DNA of 64,000 bases from JACQFK01 sp964619955 (GCA_964619955.1 CAZUJF010000008.1:1-64000); one strand, 5' to 3'. Shown: positions 25,443 through 33,828, numbered from the stretch's first letter. Program-made: numbers and translations. The notes: generated by a model not told the origin, from the sequence alone.

Positions 25443-25494
25443 AAGAGGACCCATAGCCGCTCCCATAATGGGGGCGCATGGGTCCCGGCCTCTT
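25443..25494. other. Nested hairpin (structured RNA candidate)
   Basis: The 153 bases between proA and the converging membrane-protein gene hold a strong nested hairpin. The outer stem is GGACCCAT (25447-25454) with ATGGGTCC (25478-25485), extended by AAGA/TCTT across a bulge at 25486-25490. The inner stem is CGCTCCC-type, 25458-25464 with 25470-25476, closed by an ATAAT pentaloop with one G-T pair. ACCCAT occurs again at 25495-25500. There is no T-run on either side, so it is not a standard terminator; it could be a small RNA, an mRNA end structure or a repeat element. Confidence 0.5.
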
Positions 25495-25540
25495 ACCCAT
25501 ATTGTCCGGGGCGCGCCGTCTCACCCACGGCCGCCCTTTT

Positions 25541-25810
25541 TTATTTTAAAGGGCCGGGAGGGTCGCCGCGGGCCTCGCGGGCGAAGGCCTCGGCCTTCTC
25601 CAGGATCTCCCTGCGGCGCCGGAGCTGGCTGATCAGGCTGGACACGCTCGTGAGGATCATCCCGCCGATCATGAGGAAGGTGCCGCTCACGAAGAGGGCC
25701 GGCTGCTCCGGCGAGTAGCCGCCGGAATAGAGGACGGTGGAGCCTCCGGAGAGGACAAGCACCCAGCCGCTGATGCGGACCTTGAAGGGCAGGCTGCTGC
25801 GTTCGGCCAT
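25541..25810 (-). CDS. Small two-helix membrane protein
   Basis: About 89 residues from the ATG at 25810 (an alternative start four codons earlier gives 93). Helix 1 is SGWVLVLSGGSTVLYSGG and helix 2 is ALFVSGTFLMIGGMILTSVSSLI, followed by a charged Arg/Glu helix (RRRREILEKAEAFAREAR). No named family is recognised. It lies 37 bases after atpC on the same strand and is probably the last gene of the ATP synthase transcript; a link to that complex is inference. Confidence 0.6.
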   Translation of the reverse strand: MAERSSLPFKVRISGWVLVLSGGSTVLYSGGYSPEQPALFVSGTFLMIGGMILTSVSSLISQLRRRREILEKAEAFAREARGDPPGPLK

Positions 25811-25847
25811 GTCTGATCCCAACGGATGCCGGCCGCGCGGGTTCGGG

Positions 25848-26264
25848 TTATCCGGAGCGCTTCTTGCGGGCGATCTGGAGCCGGTTGCGGGCGCGCTCCA
25901 GGGCCGCCTGGGCCCGGGCGCGATCCACCTTCTTGTCGTTGGAGGCGAGGCGCTCCTCGGCGCGCTTGCGGGCCTCCTCCGCGCGGGCGACGTCGATGGA
26001 GGCGTGCTCCTCGGCGCTTTCGGTCAGCAGCGACGCCTTGGCGGGCGTGACCTCCATGAAGCCTCCGCTCGTCGCCAGGAAGCGCTCGGGCTTGCCGGGC
26101 TCGCGCAGGCGGATCTCGCCGGGCTGCAGCGTGCAGAGCAGCGGCGCGTGGCCCGCCAGGACCCCGAGATAGCCCCGCTCGGCGGGGATCATCAGCGACT
26201 CGGCCTCCACGGAGAGGACGAGCGCCTCAGGGGTGACGATTTCGACCTTGAACGTTTTTGCCAT
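25848..26264 (-). CDS. atpC: F1Fo ATP synthase epsilon subunit
   Basis: A 138-residue epsilon subunit of the central stalk. The N-terminal beta sandwich (KTFKVEIVTPEALVLSVEAESLMIPAERGYLGVLAGHAPLL) and the C-terminal helical hairpin (AEEARKRAEERLASNDKK) are both present, so an inhibitory C-terminal domain is likely. Its start overlaps the end of the small membrane ORF by 38 bases, an odd arrangement since atpC normally follows atpD directly. Confidence 0.95.
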   Translation of the reverse strand: MAKTFKVEIVTPEALVLSVEAESLMIPAERGYLGVLAGHAPLLCTLQPGEIRLREPGKPERFLATSGGFMEVTPAKASLLTESAEEHASIDVARAEEARKRAEERLASNDKKVDRARAQAALERARNRLQIARKKRSG

Positions 26265-26421
26265 GGATCTTCAACGCCTCGGACACGATGGTCAGCACGA
26301 AGTATACCAGCGCCAGGCCCAGCAGGATCAGGAGGCCGAAGAAGCTCTTGCGGACGATCATGACCATCGACATGACCATCACGGCGACGCCGAACAGGAT
26401 CGTCGCCAGCGAAAACTTCAA
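26227..26421 (-). CDS. Small two-helix membrane protein between atpD and atpC
   Basis: A 64-residue ORF starting at a TTG directly after the atpD stop (TAATTG). It has two strongly hydrophobic segments, ILFGVAVMVMSMVMIV and FFGLLILLGLALVYFVLTIV, and a basic tail. It is not a known F-ATPase subunit and does not look like AtpQ, AtpR or AtpI. Its 3-prime end overlaps atpC by 38 bases in another frame. The clean hydrophobic pattern and the tight position favour a real gene; the TTG start weakens the case. Confidence 0.55.
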   Translation of the reverse strand: MKFSLATILFGVAVMVMSMVMIVRKSFFGLLILLGLALVYFVLTIVSEALKIHGKNVQGRNRHP

Positions 26422-27861
26422 TTAGCCGCCCGCCGCCATCTTCTTCGCGTTCTCCACCGCCTCGTCGATGTTGCCCACCATGTAGAACGCCTGCTCCGGC
26501 AGGCTGTCGTACTTGCCCTCGATGATCTCCTTGAAGGAGCGGATCGTCTCCTTGAGGGGGACGAACTTGCCGGGACGCCCCGTGAACTGCTCGCCGACGA
26601 AGAACGGCTGCGAGAGCATCTTCTGGATGCGCCGCGCGCGGGCGACGACCCGCTTGTCCTCGTCCGCCAGCTCCTCCATGCCCAGGATTGCGATGATGTC
26701 CTGGAGCTCCTGGTAGCGCTGGAGGATGCGCTGCGCGTCGCGGGCGACCTTGTAGTGCTCGTCGCCGACGACCTTCGGCTCCAGCAGGCGCGACGTCGAC
26801 TTGAGCGGGTCCACGGCCGGGTAGATGCCCAGCTCGGAGATGCGCCGCTCCAGGACGACGTTGGCGTCCAGGTGCGAGAACGTGGTCGCGGGCGCCGGGT
26901 CGGTGATGTCGTCGGCCGGGACGTAGACCGCCTGCACCGACGTGATCGAGCCCTTCTTGGTGGACGTGATGCGCTCCTGCAGGGCGGCCATCTCCGACGC
27001 GAGCGTCGGCTGGTAGCCGACCGCGCTGGGCATGCGGCCCAGCAGCGCCGAGACCTCGGCGCCGGCCTGCACGAAGCGGAAGATGTTGTCGACGAAGAGC
27101 AGGACGTCCTGGCCCTCCTTGTCGCGGAAATACTCGGCGAACGTGACGCCGGAGAGGGCGACGCGCAGGCGCGCGCCGGGCGGCTCGTTCATCTGGCCGA
27201 AGACCATCGCGGTCTTGTCGATGACGCGCATCTCCTTGCCGGAGGCGGGGTCCTTGAACTTCGCCTCCTTCATCTCCAGCCAGAGGTCGTTGCCCTCGCG
27301 GGTGCGCTCGCCGACCCCGGCGAAGACCGAGACGCCGCCGGCCTCGACCGCGATGTTGCGGATCAGCTCCTGCACGAGCACCGTCTTGCCGACGCCAGCG
27401 CCGCCGAAGAGGCCGATCTTGCCGCCCTTGGGGAAGGGGCAGAGCAGGTCGATGACCTTGATGCCGGTCTGGAAGACGCGGGGCGTGGGCTCCTGGTCCT
27501 CGAGCGGGGGGGCCTGCCGGTGGATCGGGTAGTATTCCTCGCCCTTCACGGGCGGGCCGCCGTCCACCGGGTTGCCCAGCAGGTCCATGACGCGCCCCAG
27601 CGTGGAGCGGCCGACGGGCACCTTGATGGGCGCGCCCGTGTCCTCGACCGCCATGCCGCGCACCAGGCCCTCCGTGGGCATGAGCGCGACCGTGCGGACC
27701 AGGTTGTTCCCCAGGTGGCTCGCCACCTCGCAGATGATGTTGATCGAGCGCGCGGGGTCCTGGATCTTGAGCGCGCTGTAGATCGGGGGCAGCGCCGTCT
27801 CGAAGGAGACGTCCACGACCGGTCCGATGACCTGCGCGATCTTGCCCATGTTGGCTGCCAT
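26422..27861 (-). CDS. atpD: F1Fo ATP synthase beta subunit
   Basis: The 479-residue catalytic subunit. The P-loop GGAGVGKT is at 153-160, GERTREGNDL near 190 holds the catalytic Glu, and the DELSEED region reads DELADEDKR. Length and order are standard. It lies four bases after atpG. Partner of alpha in the F1 head. Confidence 0.97.
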   Translation of the reverse strand: MAANMGKIAQVIGPVVDVSFETALPPIYSALKIQDPARSINIICEVASHLGNNLVRTVALMPTEGLVRGMAVEDTGAPIKVPVGRSTLGRVMDLLGNPVDGGPPVKGEEYYPIHRQAPPLEDQEPTPRVFQTGIKVIDLLCPFPKGGKIGLFGGAGVGKTVLVQELIRNIAVEAGGVSVFAGVGERTREGNDLWLEMKEAKFKDPASGKEMRVIDKTAMVFGQMNEPPGARLRVALSGVTFAEYFRDKEGQDVLLFVDNIFRFVQAGAEVSALLGRMPSAVGYQPTLASEMAALQERITSTKKGSITSVQAVYVPADDITDPAPATTFSHLDANVVLERRISELGIYPAVDPLKSTSRLLEPKVVGDEHYKVARDAQRILQRYQELQDIIAILGMEELADEDKRVVARARRIQKMLSQPFFVGEQFTGRPGKFVPLKETIRSFKEIIEGKYDSLPEQAFYMVGNIDEAVENAKKMAAGG

Positions 27862-27864
27862 GTC

Positions 27865-28731
27865 TTATCCTTTCAGCGCCTCGGCGCCGCCGACGATGTC
27901 CAGGAGTTCACGCGTGATGCCCGCCTGGCGGGCGTTGTTGTACAGGAGGGTGAGCGAGCCGATCAGGTCCGTCGCGCTGTCCGTGGCGTTCCGCATCGCG
28001 TTCATGCGCGCCGCGTGCTCGCTCGACATCGATTCGAGCAGCAGCCGCTGGAACGAGACCTCCACGTAGCGCGGGATCAGCCGGTCGAGGATCTTCTTGG
28101 GCTCGGGCTCGAACTCGTACTCGTGCGCGAGTTTGACCGAGCCCTTGTCCGCCTCGATGGGCAGGAACTTCACGTGCCCGGGCTTGAACGTGATCGCGTT
28201 GACGTAGCGCGTGAAGAGCAGGTAGACCTCGTCCGCCTCGCCCGACGTGAAGAGCTCCACCAGCTCCCGCGTCATCGACTTGATCTGGCTGAAGGGGATC
28301 TCGGTGGGCAGCTGGATGTACTCGGCCTTGAGCGCGACCGACTGCTTCTTGAACCACTCGACCGACTTGCGGCCGATCGCGATCACGCGCACGGGCTTCT
28401 TCTGCTCGTCCATGAACTTCTGGACGTAGCGCATCATGTTCGCGTTGTAGCTGCCGCAGAGGCCCTTGTCGGCCATCACCACGACGAGCGCGATGGTCTT
28501 CACCTGGGGCCGCGCCTGGAAGAGGGGATAGTCCAGGTCGGCCACCTGCGAGGAGAGGCCGAGCAGGAATTCGCGGATCTTGTCGGAGTAGGGGCGCAGC
28601 TCCAGGAGGCGGGTCTGGACCTTCTTCAGCTTGGAGGCCGAGACCATCTGCATGGCCCGCGTGATCTTCTTGATGTTGCCGATCGCGCGGATCTTGCGCT
28701 TGACGACCCTGGGTGACTGGACCGGGGGCAT
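27865..28731 (-). CDS. atpG: F1Fo ATP synthase gamma subunit
   Basis: A 288-residue central shaft subunit. The N-terminal coiled helix (VVKRKIRAIGNIKKITRAMQMVSASKLKKVQ) and the C-terminal helix (AARMNAMRNATDSATDLIGSL) that form the rotor axle are clear, and VVMADKGLCGSYN is the family motif. It sits between atpA and atpD as usual. Confidence 0.96.
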   Translation of the reverse strand: MPPVQSPRVVKRKIRAIGNIKKITRAMQMVSASKLKKVQTRLLELRPYSDKIREFLLGLSSQVADLDYPLFQARPQVKTIALVVVMADKGLCGSYNANMMRYVQKFMDEQKKPVRVIAIGRKSVEWFKKQSVALKAEYIQLPTEIPFSQIKSMTRELVELFTSGEADEVYLLFTRYVNAITFKPGHVKFLPIEADKGSVKLAHEYEFEPEPKKILDRLIPRYVEVSFQRLLLESMSSEHAARMNAMRNATDSATDLIGSLTLLYNNARQAGITRELLDIVGGAEALKG

Positions 28732-28749
28732 TCTTCTTCCTCTTCCGGC

Positions 28750-30264
28750 TTACTTCTTCAGGAACTGGACCTTGAACTCGGCGATCGCCTTCTTCAGCGA
28801 CTCCTCGCTGTCCGCCTCGAACTTCCTCGACTGGCGGATCTTCTCGGCGACCCCGGGGTGGCTCTTCGCCATGAACTCCAGGAAGGCCTTCTCGAAGGCC
28901 TTCACCTGGGGGGCCGGGACTTCGTCCAGGGCGCCCGAGGTGCCCGCGTAGATGACCATGACCTGCTGCTCGAAGGGCAGGGGGCCCAGCTGGTCCTGCT
29001 TGAGCAGCTCGACCAGGCGCTCGCCGCGGGTCAGCTGGTCGCGGGTGTTCTTGTCGAGGTCGCTCGCGAACTGGGCGAAGGCCGCCAGCTCGCGGAACTG
29101 CGCGAGGTCGAGGCGCAGCTTGCCGGCCACCTTCTTGATGGCGGCCGTCTGGGCGCTGCCGCCGACGCGCGACACGCTGATGCCGACGTTGATCGCGGGC
29201 CGCACGCCCGCGTTGAAGAGGTCGGGCTCCAGGTAGATCTGGCCGTCCGTGATCGAAATCACGTTCGTGGGGATGTACGCCGACACGTCGCCCAGCTGCG
29301 TCTCGATGATCGGGATCGAGGTGAGCGAGCCGGCGCCCAGGTCGTTGTTGAGCTTGGACGCGCGCTCCAGGAGGCGCGAGTGGACGTTGAAGACGTCGCC
29401 CGGGTAGGCCTCGCGGCCGGGCGGGCGGCGCAGCAGCAGGGACATCTGCCGGTAGGCCCACGCGTGTTTCGTGAGGTCGTCGTAGACCACGAACGCATGG
29501 CCCTTGTTGTCGCGGATGTCCTCGCCCATCGCGGTGCCGGTGAACGGCGCGAGGAACTGCATCGGGGCGGGTTCGTCGGCCGGCGCCGAGATGACGCAGG
29601 TGTACGCCATCGCGCCGTTCTTGGTGAGCGTGTCCACGACGTTCGCGATCGTCGAGGCCTTCTGGCCGATCGCGACGTAGAAGCAGATCACGCCCGAGTC
29701 CTTCTGGTTGATGATCGCGTCGATGCAGAGGGCCGTCTTGCCCGTCTGGCGGTCGCCCAGGATCAGCTCGCGCTGGCCGCGGCCGATGGGGATCATGCCG
29801 TCGATGGCCTTCCATCCCGTCTGGAGGGGCTCCTTGACGGGCTGCCGCTCCACGACGTTCATGCCGCGGCCTTCGATGTTGCGGAACTTCTTCGCGGGGA
29901 TGGGGCCCTTGCCGTCCACGGGCTGGCCCAGCGCGTTGACCACGCGGCCCAGCAGCTCGGGGCCGACGGGGACCTGCGCGATCCGCCCCGTGCACTTGGC
30001 GACGTCGCCCTCCTTGATGCCGCGGTCCTGCCCCAGGATGACGCAGCCGACGGAGTCCTCCTCGAGGTTGAGCGCCATGCCGTAGATGCCGCCGGGGAAT
30101 TCCACGAGCTCGCCGGCCATGACGCTGTCGAGGCCGTAGACGCGCGCGATGCCGTCGCCCACCTGGAGCACCACCCCGGTCGACTCCATCTTGAGGTCGG
30201 CCTGGTAGGACTGGATCTCCTTCTGGATGACGGCGCTGATCTCTTCGGGTCGGATTCCGGCCAT
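28750..30264 (-). CDS. atpA: F1Fo ATP synthase alpha subunit
   Basis: The 504-residue non-catalytic hexamer subunit with P-loop GDRQTGKT at 170-177, the ATP synthase alpha/beta signature near PAINVGISVSRVGGSAQ and the arginine finger in the SRVGG block. It starts after atpH with a short spacer. Length is standard. Confidence 0.97.
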   Translation of the reverse strand: MAGIRPEEISAVIQKEIQSYQADLKMESTGVVLQVGDGIARVYGLDSVMAGELVEFPGGIYGMALNLEEDSVGCVILGQDRGIKEGDVAKCTGRIAQVPVGPELLGRVVNALGQPVDGKGPIPAKKFRNIEGRGMNVVERQPVKEPLQTGWKAIDGMIPIGRGQRELILGDRQTGKTALCIDAIINQKDSGVICFYVAIGQKASTIANVVDTLTKNGAMAYTCVISAPADEPAPMQFLAPFTGTAMGEDIRDNKGHAFVVYDDLTKHAWAYRQMSLLLRRPPGREAYPGDVFNVHSRLLERASKLNNDLGAGSLTSIPIIETQLGDVSAYIPTNVISITDGQIYLEPDLFNAGVRPAINVGISVSRVGGSAQTAAIKKVAGKLRLDLAQFRELAAFAQFASDLDKNTRDQLTRGERLVELLKQDQLGPLPFEQQVMVIYAGTSGALDEVPAPQVKAFEKAFLEFMAKSHPGVAEKIRQSRKFEADSEESLKKAIAEFKVQFLKK

Positions 30265-30270
30265 AGGGCC

Positions 30271-30819
30271 CTATCTCCTCTGCAAGTCCCTGAACTTCTC
30301 GCCCAGCACCTTGAGCCGGTGCGCCACGGTCCCGTCGATCACGGTGTCCCCGATGAGCACCTGCATCCCGCCCCCGAGGGACGGGTCGGTCTCGGCCTTG
30401 ACGTCGATCTTCTTCCCGGTCATCCGGGACAGCGTCTGAGCCAGTTTTTCCTGCCGCGCCGCCTCGAGCGGACGCCAGCTGCGCACGGTCACCCGCACCA
30501 CGCCCTTGGAGGCGTCGGCCAGCCGGTCGAAGACCTCGGCCAGCTCCGGGATCAGGTCCGCGCGGTTCTTGTCCACGAGCAGGTCGAGGAAGTCGCTGAA
30601 CGACGGCTTCGCCCGGCCCTCGAACGCCTTGTGCAGCAGCGCCTTCTTCGCCTTGCGCGGGATCTGCGGATGGGAGAGCACGCCCCGGAAGCCCTTGTCG
30701 GACTCCCAGACCAGCTTCAGGACGTTCAGCAGCGCCTCCGCCTCCTCGGTCGACCCGTCCAGGTCGGTCACGCGGAGCAGGGCCGCCGCATAGCGCTTGG
30801 CGAGCGTCTTCTCGATCAC
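30271..30819 (-). CDS. atpH: F1Fo ATP synthase delta subunit
   Basis: A 182-residue peripheral stalk subunit. The N-terminal six-helix part (LAKRYAAALLRVTDLDG) and the C-terminal segment (DPSLGGGMQVLIGDTVIDGTVAHRL) match the OSCP/delta family. It overlaps the upstream b-type gene by an ATGA junction. Confidence 0.95.
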   Translation of the reverse strand: MIEKTLAKRYAAALLRVTDLDGSTEEAEALLNVLKLVWESDKGFRGVLSHPQIPRKAKKALLHKAFEGRAKPSFSDFLDLLVDKNRADLIPELAEVFDRLADASKGVVRVTVRSWRPLEAARQEKLAQTLSRMTGKKIDVKAETDPSLGGGMQVLIGDTVIDGTVAHRLKVLGEKFRDLQRR

Positions 30820-31328
30820 GTCCGCTTCACCGCTTCCAGCTGCGATAGATACTTGTCCACCAGCCGTCCCTGCAGGCCGTCGTCCATGACGGAGTTCGTG
30901 AGGTGCGCGGCCGCCTGGAGGGTGAGCTCCGTCGTCGCCTGCCTCAGCTCCAGCACCGCCTTGTCGCGTTCGATGGAGACCTCGCGGCGGGCCCGCTCGG
31001 CGGCGGCCTTCGCCTGGACGCCCGCGTCGGCGAGCGCCTGGTCCCGGGTCTTCGCGGCCTCGGCCAGGGCCTTCTCGAGCCGCTCGCGCGACTCCTGTTC
31101 CAGCCCCGCCACGCGCCGCTTCAGATCCTCGAGCTGCCGTTTCGCGCCGGCGGTCTCCCGCTCCAGCTTTGCGAATTCGTCCCCGATGGATTGCGAGCGC
31201 GCGCCGACGATCTTCCCCAGCGCCGGCACGATCAGCTTCACGGCGACGATCACGAGGACGGCGAACGCCAGCACCTGGGAGACGAACATCGCCCCCGGGC
31301 CGCCCGCCGCCATCATCGCTGCATGCAC
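30816..31328 (-). CDS. atpF: F1Fo ATP synthase b-type subunit (second copy)
   Basis: A 170-residue stalk subunit: one membrane helix (FVSQVLAFAVLVIVAVKLIVPAL) and a long charged coiled coil to the C-terminus. With the adjacent upstream gene it forms a b/b-prime pair, as in organisms with heterodimeric peripheral stalks such as phototrophs. Which copy is b and which is b-prime cannot be fixed by eye. Confidence 0.88.
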   Translation of the reverse strand: MHAAMMAAGGPGAMFVSQVLAFAVLVIVAVKLIVPALGKIVGARSQSIGDEFAKLERETAGAKRQLEDLKRRVAGLEQESRERLEKALAEAAKTRDQALADAGVQAKAAAERARREVSIERDKAVLELRQATTELTLQAAAHLTNSVMDDGLQGRLVDKYLSQLEAVKRT

Positions 31329-31331
31329 CGC

Positions 31332-31850
31332 TCAGCTCCTTTCCGAGAGAAACTTCCCGACCAGCGGCCCGTGGACGGCCGGATCCAGGCGCGTGTCGAG
31401 CACCTTCTCCGCCACGTCCAGGGTGAGACGCTCCACCTGCGTCCGCAGGCCGGCGAGCGCCTCCCGCTTCTCCCGGACGATGTCGGCCTGGGCCCGCTCG
31501 ACCTCCGCCTTCGCGTCGGCCTGGGCCTTCGCCACGAGGGAGGCCGCCGTCGCCAGCGCCTCCTTCAGCATCGCCTGGGTGCGGTCGTACGACTCCTGGT
31601 CCACCTTCTTGATCCGGGCCTCGACCTCGTGGGTCATCCGGTCCGCCTCGGCGCGGCTCTGCGCGAGCTCCCCCCGGGCCGCCTCCAGCTCCGACTCGCG
31701 CCGCTGCATGTTCTGCAGCGTGCGGCCGAAGAGGATCCGGCTCAGGAGGACGAACGTGACCGAGAAGATGACGACCTGCACCGCCACGACCTTGAGGTTG
31801 ATCCCCAGGCCGTCGAGCAGGCCGCCGGAGGCCAGCGCGGATTCAAGCAT
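31332..31850 (-). CDS. atpF: F1Fo ATP synthase b-type subunit (first copy, b or b-prime)
   Basis: A 172-residue paralogue of the next gene: membrane helix LKVVAVQVVIFSVTFVLLSRILF, then a long coiled coil rich in Glu, Ala and Arg, with LLSRILFGRTLQNMQRRE at the membrane exit typical for b subunits. It follows atpE by three bases. The two copies differ strongly in the coiled coil, as expected for a heterodimer. Confidence 0.88.
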   Translation of the reverse strand: MLESALASGGLLDGLGINLKVVAVQVVIFSVTFVLLSRILFGRTLQNMQRRESELEAARGELAQSRAEADRMTHEVEARIKKVDQESYDRTQAMLKEALATAASLVAKAQADAKAEVERAQADIVREKREALAGLRTQVERLTLDVAEKVLDTRLDPAVHGPLVGKFLSERS

Positions 31851-31853
31851 GGA

Positions 31854-32186
31854 CTACTTGACCTTGTCGCCCCACATGAAGCAGATCAGCAGCATGTAGA
31901 TCACGAGGGTCTCGATCAGCGCGAGGCCGATGATCATCATGCCCTGGATGCGCGCGCCCGCCTCGGGCTGCCGCGCCACCGCGTCGACCGCCTTGCCGAT
32001 CGCGTTGGACTGGCTGATCGCGCCCACCGCAGCCGCGATCGCCAGGCCGAAGCCCAGCGCGAGACCGAGGTTCTTGAGCGCCCCGGCGTCCACCGCCGCG
32101 TGCTTGTCCTGGGGCAGTTCCGCCGCCATCACGGGCATCGCCACGACCGCCAGCAGGGCGGCCACCGTCAGCACCTTCTTGAGCAT
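31854..32186 (-). CDS. atpE: F1Fo ATP synthase c subunit with signal peptide
   Basis: A 110-residue precursor. The first 22 residues or so (MLKKVLTVAALLAVVAMPVMA) look like a signal peptide, and mature residues from about 23 form the two-helix c subunit. The loop ARQPEAGARI is standard. The ion site in helix 2 is Glu92 in ALIETLVIY; helix 1 has Gln59 at the position that binds sodium in sodium-type rings, and Thr93 and Tyr97 match further sodium-ring positions. The start was placed at the ATG at 32186, since upstream codons have no ribosome-binding support. Confidence 0.93.
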   Translation of the reverse strand: MLKKVLTVAALLAVVAMPVMAAELPQDKHAAVDAGALKNLGLALGFGLAIAAAVGAISQSNAIGKAVDAVARQPEAGARIQGMMIIGLALIETLVIYMLLICFMWGDKVK

Positions 32187-32220
32187 CCGCGTTCCTCCGT
32201 TCCTGATCCAAAAAATATAT

Positions 32221-33114
32221 CTAGTGATGCGCGCCATGCGCATGCTTCTCCGCGCCGTGAGCCGCCGCGGGGGCCGCGTGGCCGTGCCCGGCCTCGTCCC
32301 CGTGCCCCTCGCCGTGGCCCTCGTGGACCACCTTCGAGGCGATGTAGATCGTCGAAAGCGTCGTGAAGATGAACGCCTGCAGGAAGCTGGTGAAGATCGC
32401 GAAGAGCAGCATCGGCGCCTGCACCGGGATGTATTTGTTGATGCCCAGGCCCATGAGCTGCTCGATGACGTTGTCCTCGCCGAAGATGTTGCCGTAGAGG
32501 CGCAGGGAGAGGGACATCGGCTTCGCCAGCTCGCCCACGCCCTCGACGACGATCATCAGCGGCGCCAGCCAGAGCACGTCGCCCATGAAGTGTTTCAGGT
32601 AGGCCTTCAGACCCGTCGCGCGGATGGCGTACTGCTGCACCATGACGAACGTCGTGAGGCCCAGCGCCAGGGTGGTCGAGAGCGTCATCGTCGGCGCGCG
32701 GAAGGCGGGCAGCAGGCCCAGCAGGTTGCTGATGAAGATGAAGAGGAAGAGCGAGCCGAGATAGGGCAGGTAGAGATCGCCCTGTTTGCCCGGGATGAAG
32801 CCCTGGACGAGGCCGCGCAGGAGGCCGACGGCCCACTCCATGAGGTTTGCGAGGCCGCGGGGGACGCGCTGGTACTGCCGGGTCGCCAGCGAGGCCAGGA
32901 GGATGAGGACGACGGCGCCGATCAGCGAGAAGCCGATCGCGTCGAACCAGTAGAGGCCGAGGTGGCGGTCCGTCGTGTCGAAGCCGAACCAGCGGCCGAG
33001 GGCGCTGTCCCGCACCGCCTGGTAGATCCCCAGGCCCGAGAAGACGCTTTCGGGCGGGGCGTGGCCGCCGCCCGCGTGGCCGGCGGCGTGGTCCTGCAGC
33101 AGGGAAGGCAGCAT
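32221..33114 (-). CDS. atpB: F1Fo ATP synthase a subunit
   Basis: A 297-residue membrane stator with the key Arg in MSLSLRLYGNIFGED and the FTTLSTIYIA final helix. Both ends are His-rich: an HAAGHAGGGHAPPE start and a long C-terminal tail with repeated GHGEGHGDEAGHGHAA-type units. The tail is longer than in typical a subunits, and could bind metal ions, but that is inference. Confidence 0.95.
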   Translation of the reverse strand: MLPSLLQDHAAGHAGGGHAPPESVFSGLGIYQAVRDSALGRWFGFDTTDRHLGLYWFDAIGFSLIGAVVLILLASLATRQYQRVPRGLANLMEWAVGLLRGLVQGFIPGKQGDLYLPYLGSLFLFIFISNLLGLLPAFRAPTMTLSTTLALGLTTFVMVQQYAIRATGLKAYLKHFMGDVLWLAPLMIVVEGVGELAKPMSLSLRLYGNIFGEDNVIEQLMGLGINKYIPVQAPMLLFAIFTSFLQAFIFTTLSTIYIASKVVHEGHGEGHGDEAGHGHAAPAAAHGAEKHAHGAHH

Positions 33115-33115
33115 C

Positions 33116-33490
33116 TTAGGCCGCCTCCTTCGGGGCGGGGCCGCCGAGCAGGCCGCCCGCGCAGAGGACGAAGACCACGACGGTCATGCCCGCGAAGATG
33201 CCGACGGGGTCGACGAGCTTCCTGGACACGGTCAGCCAGAGGGTCAGGGAGTAGAGGCCCAGTTTGGTCACGATCAAGAAGGCCGCGAGGGCGCGGGTGC
33301 GGACGCCCCGCATCACGCGGGAGGCGATCCAGGCCCAGGAGGCGAAGGGGGCCGCCCCGAGCAGGAAGCCGACGCCGAGGCCGCCCGCGAGCGCGGCGGA
33401 TTTCCAAAGGACTCCCGCGCCCGCGGCGAGCAGCGCGGTCAATAGCGCAGACGCCGCGAGGAGCCGGGCGATTCTGCCGCTGTCGATCAT
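33116..33490 (-). CDS. ATP synthase subunit I-like membrane protein
   Basis: A 124-residue protein with four hydrophobic segments (RLLAASALLTALLAAGAGVLW, ALAGGLGVGFLLGAAPFASW, ALAAFLIVTKLGLYSLTLWL, IFAGMTVVVFVLCAGGLLG). It has the size and layout of AtpI-type assembly proteins encoded at the head of atp operons. ATGA overlap with the preceding AtpZ-like gene confirms co-translation. Confidence 0.75.
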   Translation of the reverse strand: MIDSGRIARLLAASALLTALLAAGAGVLWKSAALAGGLGVGFLLGAAPFASWAWIASRVMRGVRTRALAAFLIVTKLGLYSLTLWLTVSRKLVDPVGIFAGMTVVVFVLCAGGLLGGPAPKEAA

Positions 33491-33699
33491 TTGAGATTGC
33501 GAGCCACGCTTCGAAACAACTCCAGGAATCCCGCCCCTGTCCCGAGGGCCAGTCCGCCGATGAGAAGCCAGGGCGCGGTGCCGAACCTGCGGTCCAGCCA
33601 GGCGCCCCCGAGGGAGCCCAGCACGATGCAGGTCACCAGGGTGCTTCCCACCGCCAGCAGGCTCCAGACCGAACGGGTACGGCTTCCGTCCGACGCCAT
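33487..33699 (-). CDS. AtpZ/AtpI-like small membrane protein
   Basis: The first gene of the operon: 70 residues, two helices (LLAVGSTLVTCIVLGSLGGAWL and WLLIGGLALGTGAGFLELF) with DRRFGTAPW between, as in AtpZ/AtpI proteins that help c-ring assembly or Mg uptake. A promoter lies about 20 bases upstream. Confidence 0.8.
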   Translation of the reverse strand: MASDGSRTRSVWSLLAVGSTLVTCIVLGSLGGAWLDRRFGTAPWLLIGGLALGTGAGFLELFRSVARNLK

Positions 33700-33720
33700 T
33701 TTTTCCCCCGGGACGCTCGT

Positions 33721-33748
33721 ATTCTAGGGACGACGCCCCATGAGTCAA
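33721..33748 (-). promoter_or_regulatory. Promoter of the atp operon
   Basis: TTGACT (33748-33743), a 16-base spacer and TAGAAT (33726-33721) on the minus strand; the leader to the ATG at 33699 is about 15-20 bases. Confidence 0.7.
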
Positions 33749-33828
33749 GCAATAGATACCCGGGGTGCGCCTCCGGATTAGCCGGGGTTCTCTCCTTCGA
33801 GAAACGGGAGCGTTTCCGGAAATCCCGT

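Noticed and set aside
25388..25540. Possible tRNA in the hairpin region
   Set aside because: There is no T-arm GTTCGA-like segment, no CCA-side pairing and the stems do not form a cloverleaf.
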